Source: Mycoplana rhizolycopersici (GTDB lineage: Bacteria > Pseudomonadota > Alphaproteobacteria > Rhizobiales > Rhizobiaceae). From it: DNA of 64,000 bases. Below the pieces are notes generated by a model. It ran no database searches, had not been told where the DNA came from, and was given only the letters and a program-made list of their open reading frames with translations. The stretch spans positions 1 to 64,000 of the forward strand of contig NZ_JABXYK010000019.1 of assembly GCF_013378445.1 (NCBI RefSeq), in the 5' to 3' direction. This document shows, one piece after another, positions 1-8,639 of the stretch (position 1 is the first letter of the stretch; each line of letters starts with the position of its first letter). The translations under genes and the position numbers were made by a program.

Positions 1-120
1 AACGTCACGGTTGACGTCGAGCTGATCGTTCCGATCGCGATGGAAGAAAAGCTGCGCTTCGCGATCCGCGAAGGCGGCCGCACCGTCGGCGCCGGCATCG
101 TCGCCTCGATCGTCGAGTAA
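1..120 (+). CDS. tuf: Elongation factor Tu, C-terminal 39 residues (cut by window start)
   Basis: Frame 1 is open from base 1 to a TAA at 118-120 and reads as the end of EF-Tu domain 3, with the family-typical ending [16 protein letters not shown]-Tu delivers aminoacyl-tRNA to the ribosome. Its place just upstream of rpsJ is the usual one for an alphaproteobacterial str-S10 junction. The last 34 coding bases and the next six are repeated at 195-234 with the stop changed from TAA to TAG. The N-terminal nine tenths of the gene lie outside the window. Confidence 0.95.
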   Translation, partial: NVTVDVELIVPIAMEEKLRFAIREGGRTVGAGIVASIVE

Positions 121-163
121 TCGACGAGCGACGAGGCCGAAAGCTGCCGACGGTTGATAAGTG

Positions 164-193
164 GTGCAGATGGCGCGCAAGCGCGATCTGCAC
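164..193. repeat. Hairpin copy 1: 13-bp stem with GCAA tetraloop
   Basis: GTGCAGAT (164-171) pairs with ATCTGCAC (186-193). A G-G mismatch at 172/185 follows, then GCGC (173-176, read G-C-G-C) pairs with GCGC (181-184) around a GCAA loop (177-180), which fits the GNRA class. A second copy lies at 335-364. Positions 121-545, between tuf and rpsJ, hold no gene; they contain the two hairpins, a duplicated tuf tail and the rpsJ leader hairpin. Confidence 0.7.
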
Positions 194-194
194 G

Positions 195-234
195 CGGCGC
201 CGGCATCGTCGCCTCGATCGTCGAGTAGTCGACG
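195..234 (+). repeat. Direct repeat of the tuf 3' end (40 bp, one mismatch)
   Basis: Bases 195-234 repeat 87-126, offset by 108 bases. The only difference is the third base of the stop codon (TAA in the gene, TAG in the copy). The copy would encode the last residues [10 protein letters not shown] but has no start and no upstream frame, so it is a non-coding remnant. It abuts the right arm of hairpin copy 1, which suggests a tandem duplication or a recombination scar between tuf copies. Confidence 0.85.
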
Positions 235-334
235 GCACGACAGCGGGCAACCGGGATCGCAGTGTTATGCGGTCCTGGCATAGCCGCTACGAAAGAATTA
301 GTCGGTCGCACCGCTTGCCGACGACGCGAAAATA

Positions 335-364
335 GTGCAAATGGCGCGCAAGCGTGATTTGCAC
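335..364. repeat. Hairpin copy 2: same fold as 164-193 with compensatory changes
   Basis: GTGCAAAT (335-342) pairs with ATTTGCAC (357-364). The G-G mismatch (343/356) and the GCAA loop (348-351) are both kept. Relative to copy 1, one G-C pair is now A-T (340/359), with both sides changed, and one G-C pair has become G-U (344/355). The differences preserve pairing, which argues that the RNA fold is under selection. Confidence 0.7.
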
Positions 365-422
365 CGTGCTTCGTCCGGTGCGATCGCCAGGAATAAGGCC
401 AGCCTTGGCCGCTCAAATAGGA

Positions 423-446
423 AGGGGCAGGGGAAACCCTGTCCCT
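423..446 (+). promoter_or_regulatory. Leader hairpin upstream of rpsJ with GAAA loop
   Basis: GGGGCAGGG (424-432) pairs with CCCTGTCCC (437-445), with one G-U pair, around a GAAA loop (433-436); A423-T446 extends the stem. No clear T-run follows (the next bases are CCGATCTTTG). It could be the tuf 3' end or part of the S10-operon leader rather than a strong terminator. It lies 100 bases before the rpsJ start. Confidence 0.5.
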
Positions 447-545
447 CCGATCTTTGAAAAGTTAGCGGACTGGCTGAAGATTAAACGAAGTTCAATGCGT
501 GTTCCCTAAGGGGAGCCGCGATAAGCAAGAACAAGGACAAGTCGT

Positions 546-854
546 ATGAACGGCCAGAACATCCGCATTCGCCTCAAGGCGTTTGATCACCGGATCCTCG
601 ATGCCTCCACGCGCGAAATCGTGTCGACGGCCAAGCGTACCGGTGCCAGTGTCCGCGGTCCCGTGCCGCTCCCGACACGTATTGAGAAATTCACGGTCAA
701 CCGGTCGCCTCACATCGACAAGAAAAGCCGCGAACAGTTCGAGATGCGCACTCACAAGCGTCTTCTCGATATCGTCGACCCGACCCCTCAGACGGTTGAC
801 GCCCTGATGAAGCTCGATCTCGCCGCCGGCGTCGACGTAGAGATCAAGCTCTAA
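546..854 (+). CDS. rpsJ: 30S ribosomal protein S10 (uS10)
   Basis: 102 residues, the normal length for the family. It begins [16 protein letters not shown] and carries the uS10 signature region around [20 protein letters not shown] in its second half. S10 sits in the 30S head and also acts as NusE in antitermination with NusB. An AAGGACA ribosome binding site precedes the ATG. It is the first gene of the S10 operon, 171 bases before rplC, a wider gap than most others in the run. Confidence 0.98.
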   Translation: MNGQNIRIRLKAFDHRILDASTREIVSTAKRTGASVRGPVPLPTRIEKFTVNRSPHIDKKSREQFEMRTHKRLLDIVDPTPQTVDALMKLDLAAGVDVEIKL

Positions 855-1025
855 TCAGGACTTTGTGAAAGTCCGGCGCAAGCCGAATAACAAGGAAGGT
901 ACGTGGCGGTAACGCCAACGGCTTCTAGGAACGGGAAACCCGAAGGTCGGATGGCCTCCGCGGAATCCTTAAACAAGAGGCGTGTAGGGGCGTTGCCCCC
1001 ACAGGACTTCTAAGAGGAATGAACC
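855..1025 (+). promoter_or_regulatory. Structured rpsJ-rplC spacer
   Basis: There is no gene here. I see GGACTTT/AAAGTCC (858-864 with 868-874), TGGCG-GTAA-CGCCA (904-917, a GNRA-type loop), CGGG-AAA-CCCG, and an imperfect TGT.GGGGC/GCCCC.ACA stem just before the rplC ribosome binding site. The density of short hairpins in a spacer inside a ribosomal operon is compatible with translational feedback control, but no known protein-binding site is recognisable by eye. Confidence 0.4.
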
Positions 1026-1709
1026 ATGCGTTCAGGTGTGATTGCACAGAAAGTGGGAATGACTCGCGTCTACAACGACGCAGGAGAGCACGTTCCCGTA
1101 ACGGTTTTGCGATTGGACGGCTGCCAGGTCGTCGCTCATCGCACGGAAGACAAGAACGGCTACACCGCAGTACAGCTCGGTGCGGGCCGCTCGAAGGTTA
1201 AGAACACGTCGAAGGCGCTCCGCGGTCAGTTCGCTGCCGCCAGCGTCGAGCCGAAGGCGAAGCTCGTCGAGTTCCGCGTTTCCGCCGACAACCTTATCGA
1301 AATCGGCGCGGAGCTTTCCGCCAGCCACTTCCTCGCCGGCCAGCTGGTCGACGTGACGGGCACGACGATCGGTAAGGGCTTTGCCGGCGCGATCAAGCGT
1401 CACAACTTCGGCGGTCTGCGCGCCACGCACGGCGTGTCCGTCTCGCACCGCTCGCATGGTTCGACCGGCTCCAACCAGGATCCGGGCCGCGTCTGGAAGG
1501 GCAAGCGCATGGCTGGTCACATGGGCCAGACGCGCGTCACCACCCAGAACCTCGAGGTCGTTTCGACCGATGAGGACCGTGGTCTGATCCTCGTCAAGGG
1601 CGCAGTACCGGGCTCCAAGGGTGCCTGGATCGTCGTTCGCGATGCCATCAAGTCCGGCACGCCGGCCGACGCTCCGCGTCCTGCCGCTGTCCGCGCTGCA
1701 GCTAAGTAA
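1026..1709 (+). CDS. rplC: 50S ribosomal protein L3 (uL3)
   Basis: 227 residues beginning [20 protein letters not shown]. It has the uL3 core with the [14 protein letters not shown] segment in the second half, which enters the peptidyl transferase region in known ribosomes. The C-terminal 15-20 residues are an Ala/Pro-rich tail. The start is supported by AGAGGAAT upstream. L3 is one of the first 50S assembly proteins. rplD follows after 12 bases. Confidence 0.98.
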   Translation: MRSGVIAQKVGMTRVYNDAGEHVPVTVLRLDGCQVVAHRTEDKNGYTAVQLGAGRSKVKNTSKALRGQFAAASVEPKAKLVEFRVSADNLIEIGAELSASHFLAGQLVDVTGTTIGKGFAGAIKRHNFGGLRATHGVSVSHRSHGSTGSNQDPGRVWKGKRMAGHMGQTRVTTQNLEVVSTDEDRGLILVKGAVPGSKGAWIVVRDAIKSGTPADAPRPAAVRAAAK

Positions 1710-1721
1710 GGGAGCCTGGTT

Positions 1722-2342
1722 ATGGATCTCAAAGTCACGACCCTCGAAGGGAAGGACGCCGGCAAGGTTTCCCTCTCCGACGCGATCTTCGGCCTCGAGC
1801 CGCGCGAGGACATCATCGCCCGCGTCGTTCGCTGGCAGCTCGCCAAGAAGCAGCAGGGCACGCACAAGTCCAAGGGCCGCGCGGAAGTTTCGCGCACTGG
1901 CGCCAAGATGTACAAGCAGAAGGGTACGGGCCGCGCTCGTCACCATTCGGCTCGCGCTCCGCAGTTCCGCGGCGGCGGCAAGGCCCACGGCCCGGTCGTT
2001 CGCAGCCATGCTCACGACCTTCCGAAGAAGGTTCGCGCCCTCGGCCTGCGTCACGCCCTCTCGGCCAAGCTGAAGGCAGAAGACGTCATCATCGTTGATG
2101 ATCTCGTTGCCAACGAAGCCAAGACCAAGGCGCTGGCCGGCTCGTTCGCCAGCCTCGGCCTGACCAACGCCCTCTTCATCGGCGGCGCTGAGCTCGACAA
2201 CAACTTCAAGCTCGCAGCCCAGAACATCCCGAACGTGGACGTTCTGCCGATCCAGGGCATCAACGTGTACGACATCCTGCGTCGCGGCAAGCTCGTGCTT
2301 TCCAAGGCTGCGGTAGAAGCCCTCGAGGAGCGGTTCAAATGA
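1722..2342 (+). CDS. rplD: 50S ribosomal protein L4 (uL4)
   Basis: 206 residues beginning [16 protein letters not shown]. The conserved loop with [22 protein letters not shown] (about residues 63-85) is the extension that lines the exit tunnel in uL4. In gammaproteobacteria L4 is the autogenous repressor of its operon; nothing here proves that for this organism. The stop overlaps the start of rplW (ATGA at 2339-2342), so translation is probably coupled. Confidence 0.98.
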   Translation: MDLKVTTLEGKDAGKVSLSDAIFGLEPREDIIARVVRWQLAKKQQGTHKSKGRAEVSRTGAKMYKQKGTGRARHHSARAPQFRGGGKAHGPVVRSHAHDLPKKVRALGLRHALSAKLKAEDVIIVDDLVANEAKTKALAGSFASLGLTNALFIGGAELDNNFKLAAQNIPNVDVLPIQGINVYDILRRGKLVLSKAAVEALEERFK

Positions 2343-2632
2343 CGGATCTTCGCCACTACGATGTGATCGTATCTCCTTCGATTACCGAAAAGTCGACGCT
2401 GGTATCCGAGCATAACCAGGTCGTCTTCAACGTTGCCAAGACCGCTTCCAAGCCTGAGATCAAGGCTGCAGTCGAAGCGCTCTTCGGCGTCAAGGTCACG
2501 GCTGTGAACACGCTCGTCCGCAAGGGCAAAGTCAAGCGTTTCCGCGGCTTCTCCGGCCGGCAGGGAGATGTCAAGAAGGCTGTCGTCACGCTTGCTGACG
2601 GCCAGTCGATCGACGTCTCCACCGGGCTCTAA
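2339..2632 (+). CDS. rplW: 50S ribosomal protein L23 (uL23)
   Basis: 97 residues beginning [20 protein letters not shown], a typical uL23 start. The [11 protein letters not shown] segment about two thirds along is the loop reaching the exit tunnel. L23 is the docking site for trigger factor and SRP at the tunnel exit. It overlaps the end of rplD by four bases and has a 31-base gap to rplB. Confidence 0.98.
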   Translation: MTDLRHYDVIVSPSITEKSTLVSEHNQVVFNVAKTASKPEIKAAVEALFGVKVTAVNTLVRKGKVKRFRGFSGRQGDVKKAVVTLADGQSIDVSTGL

Positions 2633-2663
2633 TCGGGCAGTCGGCTAAAGAGGACATAAGAAA

Positions 2664-3500
2664 ATGGCATTGAAAAGTTTCAATCCGACCACCCCGAGCC
2701 AGCGTCAGCTGGTCATCGTCGACCGTTCGGGCCTTTACAAGGGCAAGCCGGTCAAGGCGCTGACCGAAGGTCTCTCCAAGAGCGGTGGCCGTAACAACCT
2801 CGGTCGTATCACGGCCCGCTTTATCGGTGGCGGTCACAAGCGCACCTACCGTCTGGTTGACTTCAAGCGTCGCAAGTTCGACGTCGAAGGCACCGTCGAG
2901 CGTCTGGAGTACGACCCGAACCGCACCGCGTTCATCGCGCTCGTCAACTATGCCGATGGCGAACAGGCCTACATTCTCGCTCCGCAGCGCCTCGCTGCCG
3001 GCGACAAGGTCATCGCTTCGGACAAGGCTGTCGACGTCAAGCCGGGCAACACCATGCCCCTGCAGTACATCCCGGTTGGCTCGATCGTTCACAACGTCGA
3101 GATGAAGCCGGGCAAGGGCGGCCAGATCGCCCGTTCGGCAGGCACCTTCGTGCAGCTCGTCGGCCGCGACCAGGGCATGGCGATCCTCCGCCTGAACTCG
3201 GGCGAGCAGCGCCTTGTGCACGGCTCCTGCCTGGCTTCGATCGGCGCGGTTTCCAACCCGGATCACGGCAACATCAACGACGGCAAGGCCGGTCGTACTC
3301 GTTGGCGCGGCAAGACCCCGCATAACCGCGGTGTCGTCATGAACCCGGTCGACCATCCGCACGGCGGTGGTGAAGGCCGCACGTCTGGTGGTCGTCACCC
3401 GGTTTCCCCGTGGGGCAAGCCCACCAAGGGCAAGCGGACCCGGTCGAACAAGTCGACCGACAAGTTCATTATGCGCTCGCGCCACTTGAAGAAGAAGTAA
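2664..3500 (+). CDS. rplB: 50S ribosomal protein L2 (uL2)
   Basis: 278 residues, the family length. It begins [17 protein letters not shown] and contains the universally conserved [14 protein letters not shown] near residues 226-239, including the histidine implicated in peptidyl transfer. The C-terminal basic tail ends RSRHLKKK. L2 binds helix 66 of 23S rRNA and bridges the subunits. rpsS follows after 15 bases. Confidence 0.98.
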   Translation: MALKSFNPTTPSQRQLVIVDRSGLYKGKPVKALTEGLSKSGGRNNLGRITARFIGGGHKRTYRLVDFKRRKFDVEGTVERLEYDPNRTAFIALVNYADGEQAYILAPQRLAAGDKVIASDKAVDVKPGNTMPLQYIPVGSIVHNVEMKPGKGGQIARSAGTFVQLVGRDQGMAILRLNSGEQRLVHGSCLASIGAVSNPDHGNINDGKAGRTRWRGKTPHNRGVVMNPVDHPHGGGEGRTSGGRHPVSPWGKPTKGKRTRSNKSTDKFIMRSRHLKKK

Positions 3501-3515
3501 GAGAGGTAGTCAGGA

Positions 3516-3794
3516 ATGGCTCGTTCAGTATGGAAAGGCCCGTTTGTTGACGGCTATCTTCTCAAGAAGGCTGAGAAGGTTCGTGAAGGCGGCCGCAACG
3601 AAGTGATCAAGATCTGGAGCCGTCGCTCCACGATCCTGCCGCAGTTCGTCGGTCTCACCTTCGGCGTCTACAACGGCAGCAAGCACGTCCCGGTCAGCGT
3701 CAACGAAGACATGGTCGGACACAAGTTCGGTGAATTCTCTCCGACCCGGACCTACTACGGTCACGGTGCGGACAAGAAGGCGAAGAGGAAGTAA
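3516..3794 (+). CDS. rpsS: 30S ribosomal protein S19 (uS19)
   Basis: 92 residues beginning [20 protein letters not shown], with the family signature [13 protein letters not shown] and [17 protein letters not shown]19 sits in the 30S head next to S13 and contacts the A-site finger. It is two bases from rplV, in the standard S10-operon order. Confidence 0.98.
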   Translation: MARSVWKGPFVDGYLLKKAEKVREGGRNEVIKIWSRRSTILPQFVGLTFGVYNGSKHVPVSVNEDMVGHKFGEFSPTRTYYGHGADKKAKRK

Positions 3795-3796
3795 CG

Positions 3797-4186
3797 ATGG
3801 GCAAGGCAAAAGCCGAACGTCGGCTGAAGGATAACGAGGCGCAAGCAGTTGCGCGCACGATCCGCGTCAGCCCCCAGAAGCTCAACCTGGTTGCCGCGAT
3901 GATCCGCGGCAAGAAGGTCGACCGCGCTCTGGCCGAACTCGAATTTTCCCGCAAGCGCATTGCCGGCACCGTCAGGAAGACGCTGGAATCGGCAATCGCA
4001 AACGCCGAAAACAACCACGATCTCGACGTCGACTCGCTCGTCGTCGCTGAGGCTTTCGTCGGCAAGTCGATCGTCATGAAGCGCTTCCACGCCCGTGGCC
4101 GCGGTCGCGCATCGCGCATCGAGAAGCCCTTCGCGCACCTGACGATTGTCGTCCGCGAAGTCGAAGCCAAAGGGGAGGCCGCATAA
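3797..4186 (+). CDS. rplV: 50S ribosomal protein L22 (uL22)
   Basis: 129 residues. The uL22 core starts near [21 protein letters not shown], and the beta-hairpin that lines the exit tunnel is at [15 protein letters not shown], about residues 94-108. A short charged N-terminal segment ([16 protein letters not shown]) precedes the core, as in rhizobial homologues. The stop overlaps the rpsC start by one base. Confidence 0.98.
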   Translation: MGKAKAERRLKDNEAQAVARTIRVSPQKLNLVAAMIRGKKVDRALAELEFSRKRIAGTVRKTLESAIANAENNHDLDVDSLVVAEAFVGKSIVMKRFHARGRGRASRIEKPFAHLTIVVREVEAKGEAA

Positions 4187-4902
4187 TGGGTCAGAAAATC
4201 AATCCGATCGGCTTCCGCCTCGGCATCAACCGTACCTGGGATAGCCGCTGGTTCGCCGACAACGCCGAATACGGCCAGCTCCTTCACGAAGACCTGAAGA
4301 TCCGCAAGTATCTGATGACGGAACTGAAGCAGGCCGGCATTTCCAAGGTTGTCATCGAGCGCCCGCACAAGAAGTGCCGCGTCACGATCCACTCGGCTCG
4401 CCCGGGTCTGATCATCGGCAAGAAGGGTGCGGACATCGAGAAGCTGCGCAAGAAGCTTTCCGAGATGACCAATTCGGAAACGCACCTCAACATCGTTGAA
4501 GTGCGCAAGCCCGAGACCGACGCGACGCTGGTTGCCCAGTCGATCGCCCAGCAACTCGAGCGCCGCGTGGCTTTCCGCCGTGCGATGAAGCGCGCTGTTC
4601 AGTCGGCCATGCGTCTTGGCGCCGAAGGCATCAAGATCACCTGCGCCGGCCGTCTGGGTGGCGCGGAAATCGCGCGTACCGAATGGTACCGTGAAGGCCG
4701 CGTTCCGCTGCACACGCTGCGTGCGGACATCGACTATGGTACGGCAGAAGCGGAAACCGCTTTCGGTATTTGCGGCATCAAGGTCTGGATCTTCAAGGGC
4801 GAAATCCTTGAACACGATCCGATGGCCTCCGAGCGCCGCGCGACCGAAGGTGATGCCCAGGGCGCAGGCCAGGGCGAACGCCGTCGCCGTGAAAACGCTT
4901 AA
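4186..4902 (+). CDS. rpsC: 30S ribosomal protein S3 (uS3)
   Basis: 238 residues beginning [14 protein letters not shown]. It has an N-terminal KH domain with [18 protein letters not shown] (about residues 74-91) and the S3 C-terminal domain with [22 protein letters not shown]3 forms part of the mRNA entry gate. The last 20-25 residues are a Gly/Arg/Glu-rich disordered tail. Its start overlaps the rplV stop. Confidence 0.98.
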   Translation: MGQKINPIGFRLGINRTWDSRWFADNAEYGQLLHEDLKIRKYLMTELKQAGISKVVIERPHKKCRVTIHSARPGLIIGKKGADIEKLRKKLSEMTNSETHLNIVEVRKPETDATLVAQSIAQQLERRVAFRRAMKRAVQSAMRLGAEGIKITCAGRLGGAEIARTEWYREGRVPLHTLRADIDYGTAEAETAFGICGIKVWIFKGEILEHDPMASERRATEGDAQGAGQGERRRRENA

Positions 4903-4936
4903 TTCGCTTTAGGCGAGCAGATCGGAGAATAGAAAA

Positions 4937-5350
4937 ATGTTGCAGCCAAAGCGTACTAAGTACCGCAAGCAGTTCAAGGGCCGCATCAAGGGCGTCGCCA
5001 AGGGCGGCTCGGACCTCGCATTCGGCGAGTTCGGCTTGAAGGCTCAGGAACCCAACCGCGTCAACGCACGCGAGATCGAAGCGGCCCGCCGCGCGATCAC
5101 CCGCTACATGAAGCGTGCGGGTCGCGTCTGGATCCGCGTGTTCCCGGACACCCCGGTAACCGCCAAGCCGACCGAAGTTCGCATGGGTAAGGGCAAGGGT
5201 TCGGTCGAATACTGGGCAGCCAAGGTGAAGCCCGGCCGTATGATGTTCGAGATCGACGGCGTCAGCGAAGAGATCGCTCGCGAAGCTCTTCGTCTGGGTT
5301 CGGCCAAGCTCTCGGTCAAGACGCGCTTCGTTCAGCGCATTGCAGAGTAA
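4937..5350 (+). CDS. rplP: 50S ribosomal protein L16 (uL16)
   Basis: 137 residues beginning [16 protein letters not shown], with the family segments [17 protein letters not shown] and [20 protein letters not shown]16 organises the A-site tRNA elbow contact of the 50S subunit. GGAGAATAG lies just before the ATG. It is followed by rpmC after 10 bases. Confidence 0.98.
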   Translation: MLQPKRTKYRKQFKGRIKGVAKGGSDLAFGEFGLKAQEPNRVNAREIEAARRAITRYMKRAGRVWIRVFPDTPVTAKPTEVRMGKGKGSVEYWAAKVKPGRMMFEIDGVSEEIAREALRLGSAKLSVKTRFVQRIAE

Positions 5351-5360
5351 GGATTGAGCC

Positions 5361-5561
5361 ATGAAAGCCGTAGATGTTCGCGCACTTAGCGCCGACCAGC
5401 TTAATGACGAGCTCGCAAAGCTGAAGAAAGAGCAGTTCAACCTGCGCTTCCAGAAGGCGACCGGCCAGCTCGAAAAGTCCTCGCGTATCAACGAAGTCCG
5501 CAAGGACATCGCCCGCGTGAAAACCATTGCCCGCCAGAAGGCGGCAGAAGCCAAGGCCTAA
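5361..5561 (+). CDS. rpmC: 50S ribosomal protein L29 (uL29)
   Basis: 66 residues, a two-helix protein. It begins [18 protein letters not shown] and has the L29 core [19 protein letters not shown]29 sits beside L23 at the tunnel exit. An Ala/Lys-rich end (RQKAAEAKA) closes the protein. It is in the standard position before rpsQ. Confidence 0.97.
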   Translation: MKAVDVRALSADQLNDELAKLKKEQFNLRFQKATGQLEKSSRINEVRKDIARVKTIARQKAAEAKA

Positions 5562-5573
5562 GGACCAAGAAAA

Positions 5574-5810
5574 ATGCCGAAACGCATTCTGCAGGGCACT
5601 GTAGTCAGCGACAAGAACGACAAGACTGTTGTCGTTCGCGTCGAGCGCCGCTTTGCACACCCGCTTCTTCAGAAGACCGTTCGTCGCTCGAAGAAGTACA
5701 AGGCACATGACGAAAGCAACCAGTTCAAGATCGGCGACGTCGTTTCCATCCAGGAATGCGCCCCGATCTCCAAGGACAAGCGCTGGACGGTCGTTTCCGC
5801 CCAGGCTTAA
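5574..5810 (+). CDS. rpsQ: 30S ribosomal protein S17 (uS17)
   Basis: 78 residues beginning [20 protein letters not shown]. It has the OB-fold signature [27 protein letters not shown] and the end [14 protein letters not shown]17 is a primary 16S rRNA-binding protein. It is the last gene of the S10 block: the next 246 bases hold two hairpins and no gene, unlike the tight spacing before it. Confidence 0.98.
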   Translation: MPKRILQGTVVSDKNDKTVVVRVERRFAHPLLQKTVRRSKKYKAHDESNQFKIGDVVSIQECAPISKDKRWTVVSAQA

Positions 5811-5862
5811 TTCATGCACTTTTCGCGCAAGGGGTTGCCCTTTGCGCGAAATCCTGTATGAA
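5811..5862. repeat. Long imperfect stem-loop immediately after rpsQ
   Basis: TTCATGCA (5811-5818) pairs with TGTATGAA (5855-5862), with one G-U pair. TTTCGCGCAAGGG (5821-5833) pairs with CCCTTTGCGCGAAA (5838-5851), with a single bulged T, around GTTG. It begins at the base after the rpsQ stop. No T-run follows directly; the intrinsic-terminator-like hairpin comes next at 5872-5897. Confidence 0.65.
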
Positions 5863-5871
5863 GCAGCGCAA

Positions 5872-5897
5872 GGACGCTCGGAATCGGGCGTTCTTTT
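5872..5897 (+). terminator. Candidate intrinsic terminator between rpsQ and rplN
   Basis: GGACGCTCG (5872-5880) pairs with CGGGCGTTC (5885-5893), including two G-U pairs, around GAAT, followed by TTTT (5894-5897). Together with the preceding long stem-loop it suggests that the S10 block ends or is attenuated here. I do not see a convincing promoter in 5898-6056, so rplN could depend on read-through. Confidence 0.55.
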
Positions 5898-6056
5898 GCT
5901 TTGAGCGCATGGAAGGTCCCGGGTTTCGCCAGGCGGAACCGACGAGGAAACCACCTTGGCAAGACCCATCCCGCGCGAAAAACATAGATTCTCATAAGCT
6001 GGAACAGGGGGCTATCCTGCCCAACCGGTCCGGTTACAACAAGAAGGCGACCTGAC

Positions 6057-6425
6057 ATGATTCAGATGCAGACTAACCTCGACGTCGCGGATAATTCCGG
6101 CGCACGTCGTGTCATGTGCATCAAGGTGCTGGGCGGCTCCAAGCGCAAGTACGCTTCTGTCGGCGACATCATCGTCGTCTCGATCAAGGAAGCTATTCCG
6201 CGCGGCCGCGTGAAGAAGGGCGACGTGATGAAGGCGGTGGTCGTTCGTACCGCCAAGGACATCCGCCGTGCAGATGGTAGCGTTATTCGTTTTGATAACA
6301 ACGCGGCCGTCCTGATCGACAACAAGAAAGAGCCCATCGGCACCCGTATCTTCGGACCGGTTCCGCGCGAGCTGCGCGCCAAGAACCACATGAAGATCAT
6401 CTCGCTGGCTCCGGAAGTACTCTAA
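6057..6425 (+). CDS. rplN: 50S ribosomal protein L14 (uL14)
   Basis: 122 residues, the canonical length. It begins [20 protein letters not shown], with the family segment [22 protein letters not shown], and ends [16 protein letters not shown]14 forms an intersubunit bridge with 16S h14. It opens the spc block after a 246-base spacer with hairpins. Confidence 0.98.
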   Translation: MIQMQTNLDVADNSGARRVMCIKVLGGSKRKYASVGDIIVVSIKEAIPRGRVKKGDVMKAVVVRTAKDIRRADGSVIRFDNNAAVLIDNKKEPIGTRIFGPVPRELRAKNHMKIISLAPEVL

Positions 6426-6432
6426 GGGAGCG

Positions 6433-6750
6433 ATGGCAATGCAGAAGATTCGCAAGGGCGACAAAGTCGTCGTTTTGACCGGTAAGGACAAGGGCCGTAC
6501 CGGTGAAGTCGTTCAGGTCATGCCGAAGGAAGATCGCGCGATCGTGCGTGGTGTCAACGTGGTCAAGCGCCACCAGCGCCAGACCCAGTCGCAGGAAGCC
6601 GGCATCATCAGCAAGGAAGCCTCGATCCACCTGTCCAACATCGCGATCGCCGACCCGAAGGACGGCAAGCCGACCCGCGTCGGCTTCAAGATCGAAGGCG
6701 ACAAGAAGGTTCGTGTGGCAAAGCGTTCGGGAGTGTCGATCGATGGCTGA
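6433..6750 (+). CDS. rplX: 50S ribosomal protein L24 (uL24)
   Basis: 105 residues with the KOW motif near the start ([20 protein letters not shown]) and the [10 protein letters not shown] loop. L24 initiates 50S assembly at the 5' end of 23S rRNA. There are two in-frame ATGs (6433 and 6439); GGGAG sits at 6427-6431, which is rather close for the first. The end overlaps the start of rplE by eight bases, indicating coupled translation. Confidence 0.97.
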   Translation: MAMQKIRKGDKVVVLTGKDKGRTGEVVQVMPKEDRAIVRGVNVVKRHQRQTQSQEAGIISKEASIHLSNIAIADPKDGKPTRVGFKIEGDKKVRVAKRSGVSIDG

Positions 6751-7300
6751 CACCAAGTATGAGCCGCGGCTCAAGAAGGATTATGTCGAGCGCATCCGTG
6801 CGGCGCTGAGGGAGCAGTTCTCGTACGCCAACGAGATGCAGATCCCGCGCCTGGAGAAGATCGTCATCAACATGGGCGTCGGTGAATCGACGGGCGACTC
6901 GAAGAAGCCTTCGGTTGCTGCGGCCGACCTGGCGGCGATTGCCGGCCAGAAGCCGGTGATCACCCGTGCCCGCAATTCCATCGCGGGCTTCAAGCTCCGC
7001 GAAGGCATGCCGATCGGCGCCAAGGTCACCCTTCGCGGCGTTCGCATGTACGAATTTCTGGATCGCCTCGTGAACATCGCGCTGCCCCGCGTACGCGACT
7101 TCCGTGGTCTGAACCCGAAGTCCTTCGATGGCCGTGGCAACTTCGCCATGGGTATCAAGGAGCACATTGTGTTCCCTGAAATCAACTACGACAAGGTTGA
7201 TCAGATGTGGGGCATGGACATCATCGTTTGCACGACGGCCACGACGGACGACGAAGCTCGCGCTCTCCTGAAAGAGCTCAACTTCCCGTTCCGCCAGTAA
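6743..7300 (+). CDS. rplE: 50S ribosomal protein L5 (uL5)
   Basis: 185 residues, starting [19 protein letters not shown] at the ATG at 6743. The frame is open further upstream to 6503, but that part is the shadow of rplX. The L5 signature [18 protein letters not shown] and the region [19 protein letters not shown] are present. L5 binds 5S rRNA and contacts the P-site tRNA. It overlaps rplX by eight bases. Confidence 0.97.
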   Translation: MADTKYEPRLKKDYVERIRAALREQFSYANEMQIPRLEKIVINMGVGESTGDSKKPSVAAADLAAIAGQKPVITRARNSIAGFKLREGMPIGAKVTLRGVRMYEFLDRLVNIALPRVRDFRGLNPKSFDGRGNFAMGIKEHIVFPEINYDKVDQMWGMDIIVCTTATTDDEARALLKELNFPFRQ

Positions 7301-7334
7301 TCCGTAACGACAAGCGTAAAGAAGGATAACTGTT

Positions 7335-7640
7335 ATGGCGAAAACGAGCGCAGTCGAGAAGAACAAGCGCCGCCGCAAACTGGTTGCCAATCATGCCGCG
7401 AAGCGTGCGGCCCTGAAGGCGATCATCCAGAACCAGTCTCTGCCGATCGAAGACCGGTTCAAGGCCACCCTGAAGCTTGCCGCCCTGCCGCGCAATGGCT
7501 CCAAGACCCGCATTCGCAACCGTTGCGAAGTCACGGGCCGTCCGCGCGCATTCTATCGCAAACTCAAGATGTCGCGTATCGCGCTTCGCGAACTGGGCAA
7601 TCTCGGCAAGGTGCCGGGTATCGTCAAGTCGAGCTGGTAA
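7335..7640 (+). CDS. rpsN: 30S ribosomal protein S14 (uS14), zinc-free form
   Basis: 101 residues, the long form without the CxxC zinc ribbon of the 61-residue paralogue. It begins [17 protein letters not shown] and has the family motif [20 protein letters not shown], about residues 63-82. S14 is in the 30S head. AGAAGGATAA provides the ribosome binding site. Confidence 0.98.
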   Translation: MAKTSAVEKNKRRRKLVANHAAKRAALKAIIQNQSLPIEDRFKATLKLAALPRNGSKTRIRNRCEVTGRPRAFYRKLKMSRIALRELGNLGKVPGIVKSSW

Positions 7641-7652
7641 GGAGACGGGTAC

Positions 7653-8051
7653 ATGGCAATGACTGATCCTTTGGGCGATATGCTCACCCGTATCCGCAAC
7701 GGCGCCGCACGCCGCAAGTCGAGCGTTTCCACGCCGGCTTCCAAGCTGCGCGCCCGCGTTCTGGACGTCCTTCAGGCTGAGGGCTACATCCGCGGATACT
7801 CCGAAGTCGAATTCGACAACGGCAAGGCCGAGCTGAACATCGAACTGAAGTACTACGAAGGCGCGTCCGTGATCCGCAAGATCGACCGCGTCTCCAAGCC
7901 GGGCCGCCGGGTTTATGTCTCGGTCAAGTCCATTCCGCAGGTCGCGAACGGCCTCGGCATCACCATCCTTTCGACCCCGAAGGGCGTGATGGCCGATCAC
8001 CAGGCACGCGAACAGAACGTTGGTGGCGAGATTCTTTGCTCTGTCTTCTAA
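7653..8051 (+). CDS. rpsH: 30S ribosomal protein S8 (uS8)
   Basis: 132 residues beginning [20 protein letters not shown], with the conserved C-terminal half [16 protein letters not shown] and [20 protein letters not shown]8 binds 16S h21 and in enterobacteria represses the spc operon by binding near rplE; I did not identify such a site here. It is followed after 42 bases by rplF. Confidence 0.98.
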   Translation: MAMTDPLGDMLTRIRNGAARRKSSVSTPASKLRARVLDVLQAEGYIRGYSEVEFDNGKAELNIELKYYEGASVIRKIDRVSKPGRRVYVSVKSIPQVANGLGITILSTPKGVMADHQAREQNVGGEILCSVF

Positions 8052-8093
8052 GGCAGGGCAGGGATCTCCATAACGAACAGACAGGATAAAACA

Positions 8094-8627
8094 ATGTCTC
8101 GTATCGGTAAGAAGCCCGTTCCGGTTCCCGCTGGTGTCACCGCGACCGTCGATGGTCAGAAGGTCACCGCAAAGGGCCCCAAGGGCGAACTGTTCTTCGT
8201 CGCCAATGACGAAGTTTCGGTAAAGCTGGAAGACAACGCCGTTGTTGTTCAGCCGATCAACGCTAGCAAGGATGCTCGCTCCAAGTGGGGCATGTCCCGC
8301 ACGATGGTCGAGAACATCTTCAAGGGCGTCAAGGACGGTTACGAGCGCAAGCTCGAAATCAACGGCGTCGGTTACCGTGCCTCGCTCCAGGGCAAGAACC
8401 TGCAGCTGGCGCTCGGCTTCAGCCATGACGTGGTCTATGAGCCGCCGGTCGGTATCAGCATCGCTGTTCCGAAGCCGACGGAAATCATCGTCAGCGGTAT
8501 CAACAAGCAGCAGGTCGGCCAGGTCGCTGCGGAGATCCGCGAATACCGTGGCCCCGAGCCCTACAAGGGCAAGGGCGTCAAGTATGCCGAAGAGCGGATT
8601 GTCCGCAAAGAAGGCAAGAAGAAGTAA
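8094..8627 (+). CDS. rplF: 50S ribosomal protein L6 (uL6)
   Basis: 177 residues, two repeated L6 domains. It begins [16 protein letters not shown], and the C-terminal signature [20 protein letters not shown] is present near residues 154-173. L6 sits at the base of the L7/L12 stalk next to the factor-binding site. It has standard spc-operon neighbours on both sides. Confidence 0.98.
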   Translation: MSRIGKKPVPVPAGVTATVDGQKVTAKGPKGELFFVANDEVSVKLEDNAVVVQPINASKDARSKWGMSRTMVENIFKGVKDGYERKLEINGVGYRASLQGKNLQLALGFSHDVVYEPPVGISIAVPKPTEIIVSGINKQQVGQVAAEIREYRGPEPYKGKGVKYAEERIVRKEGKKK

Positions 8628-8639
8628 GGATCACGCGAA

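Noticed and set aside
1032-2054. Long - strand open frame (340 codons) opposite rplC and rplD
   Set aside because: It lies entirely antisense to two ribosomal protein genes, reads as composition-driven low-complexity sequence and has no plausible ribosome binding site.
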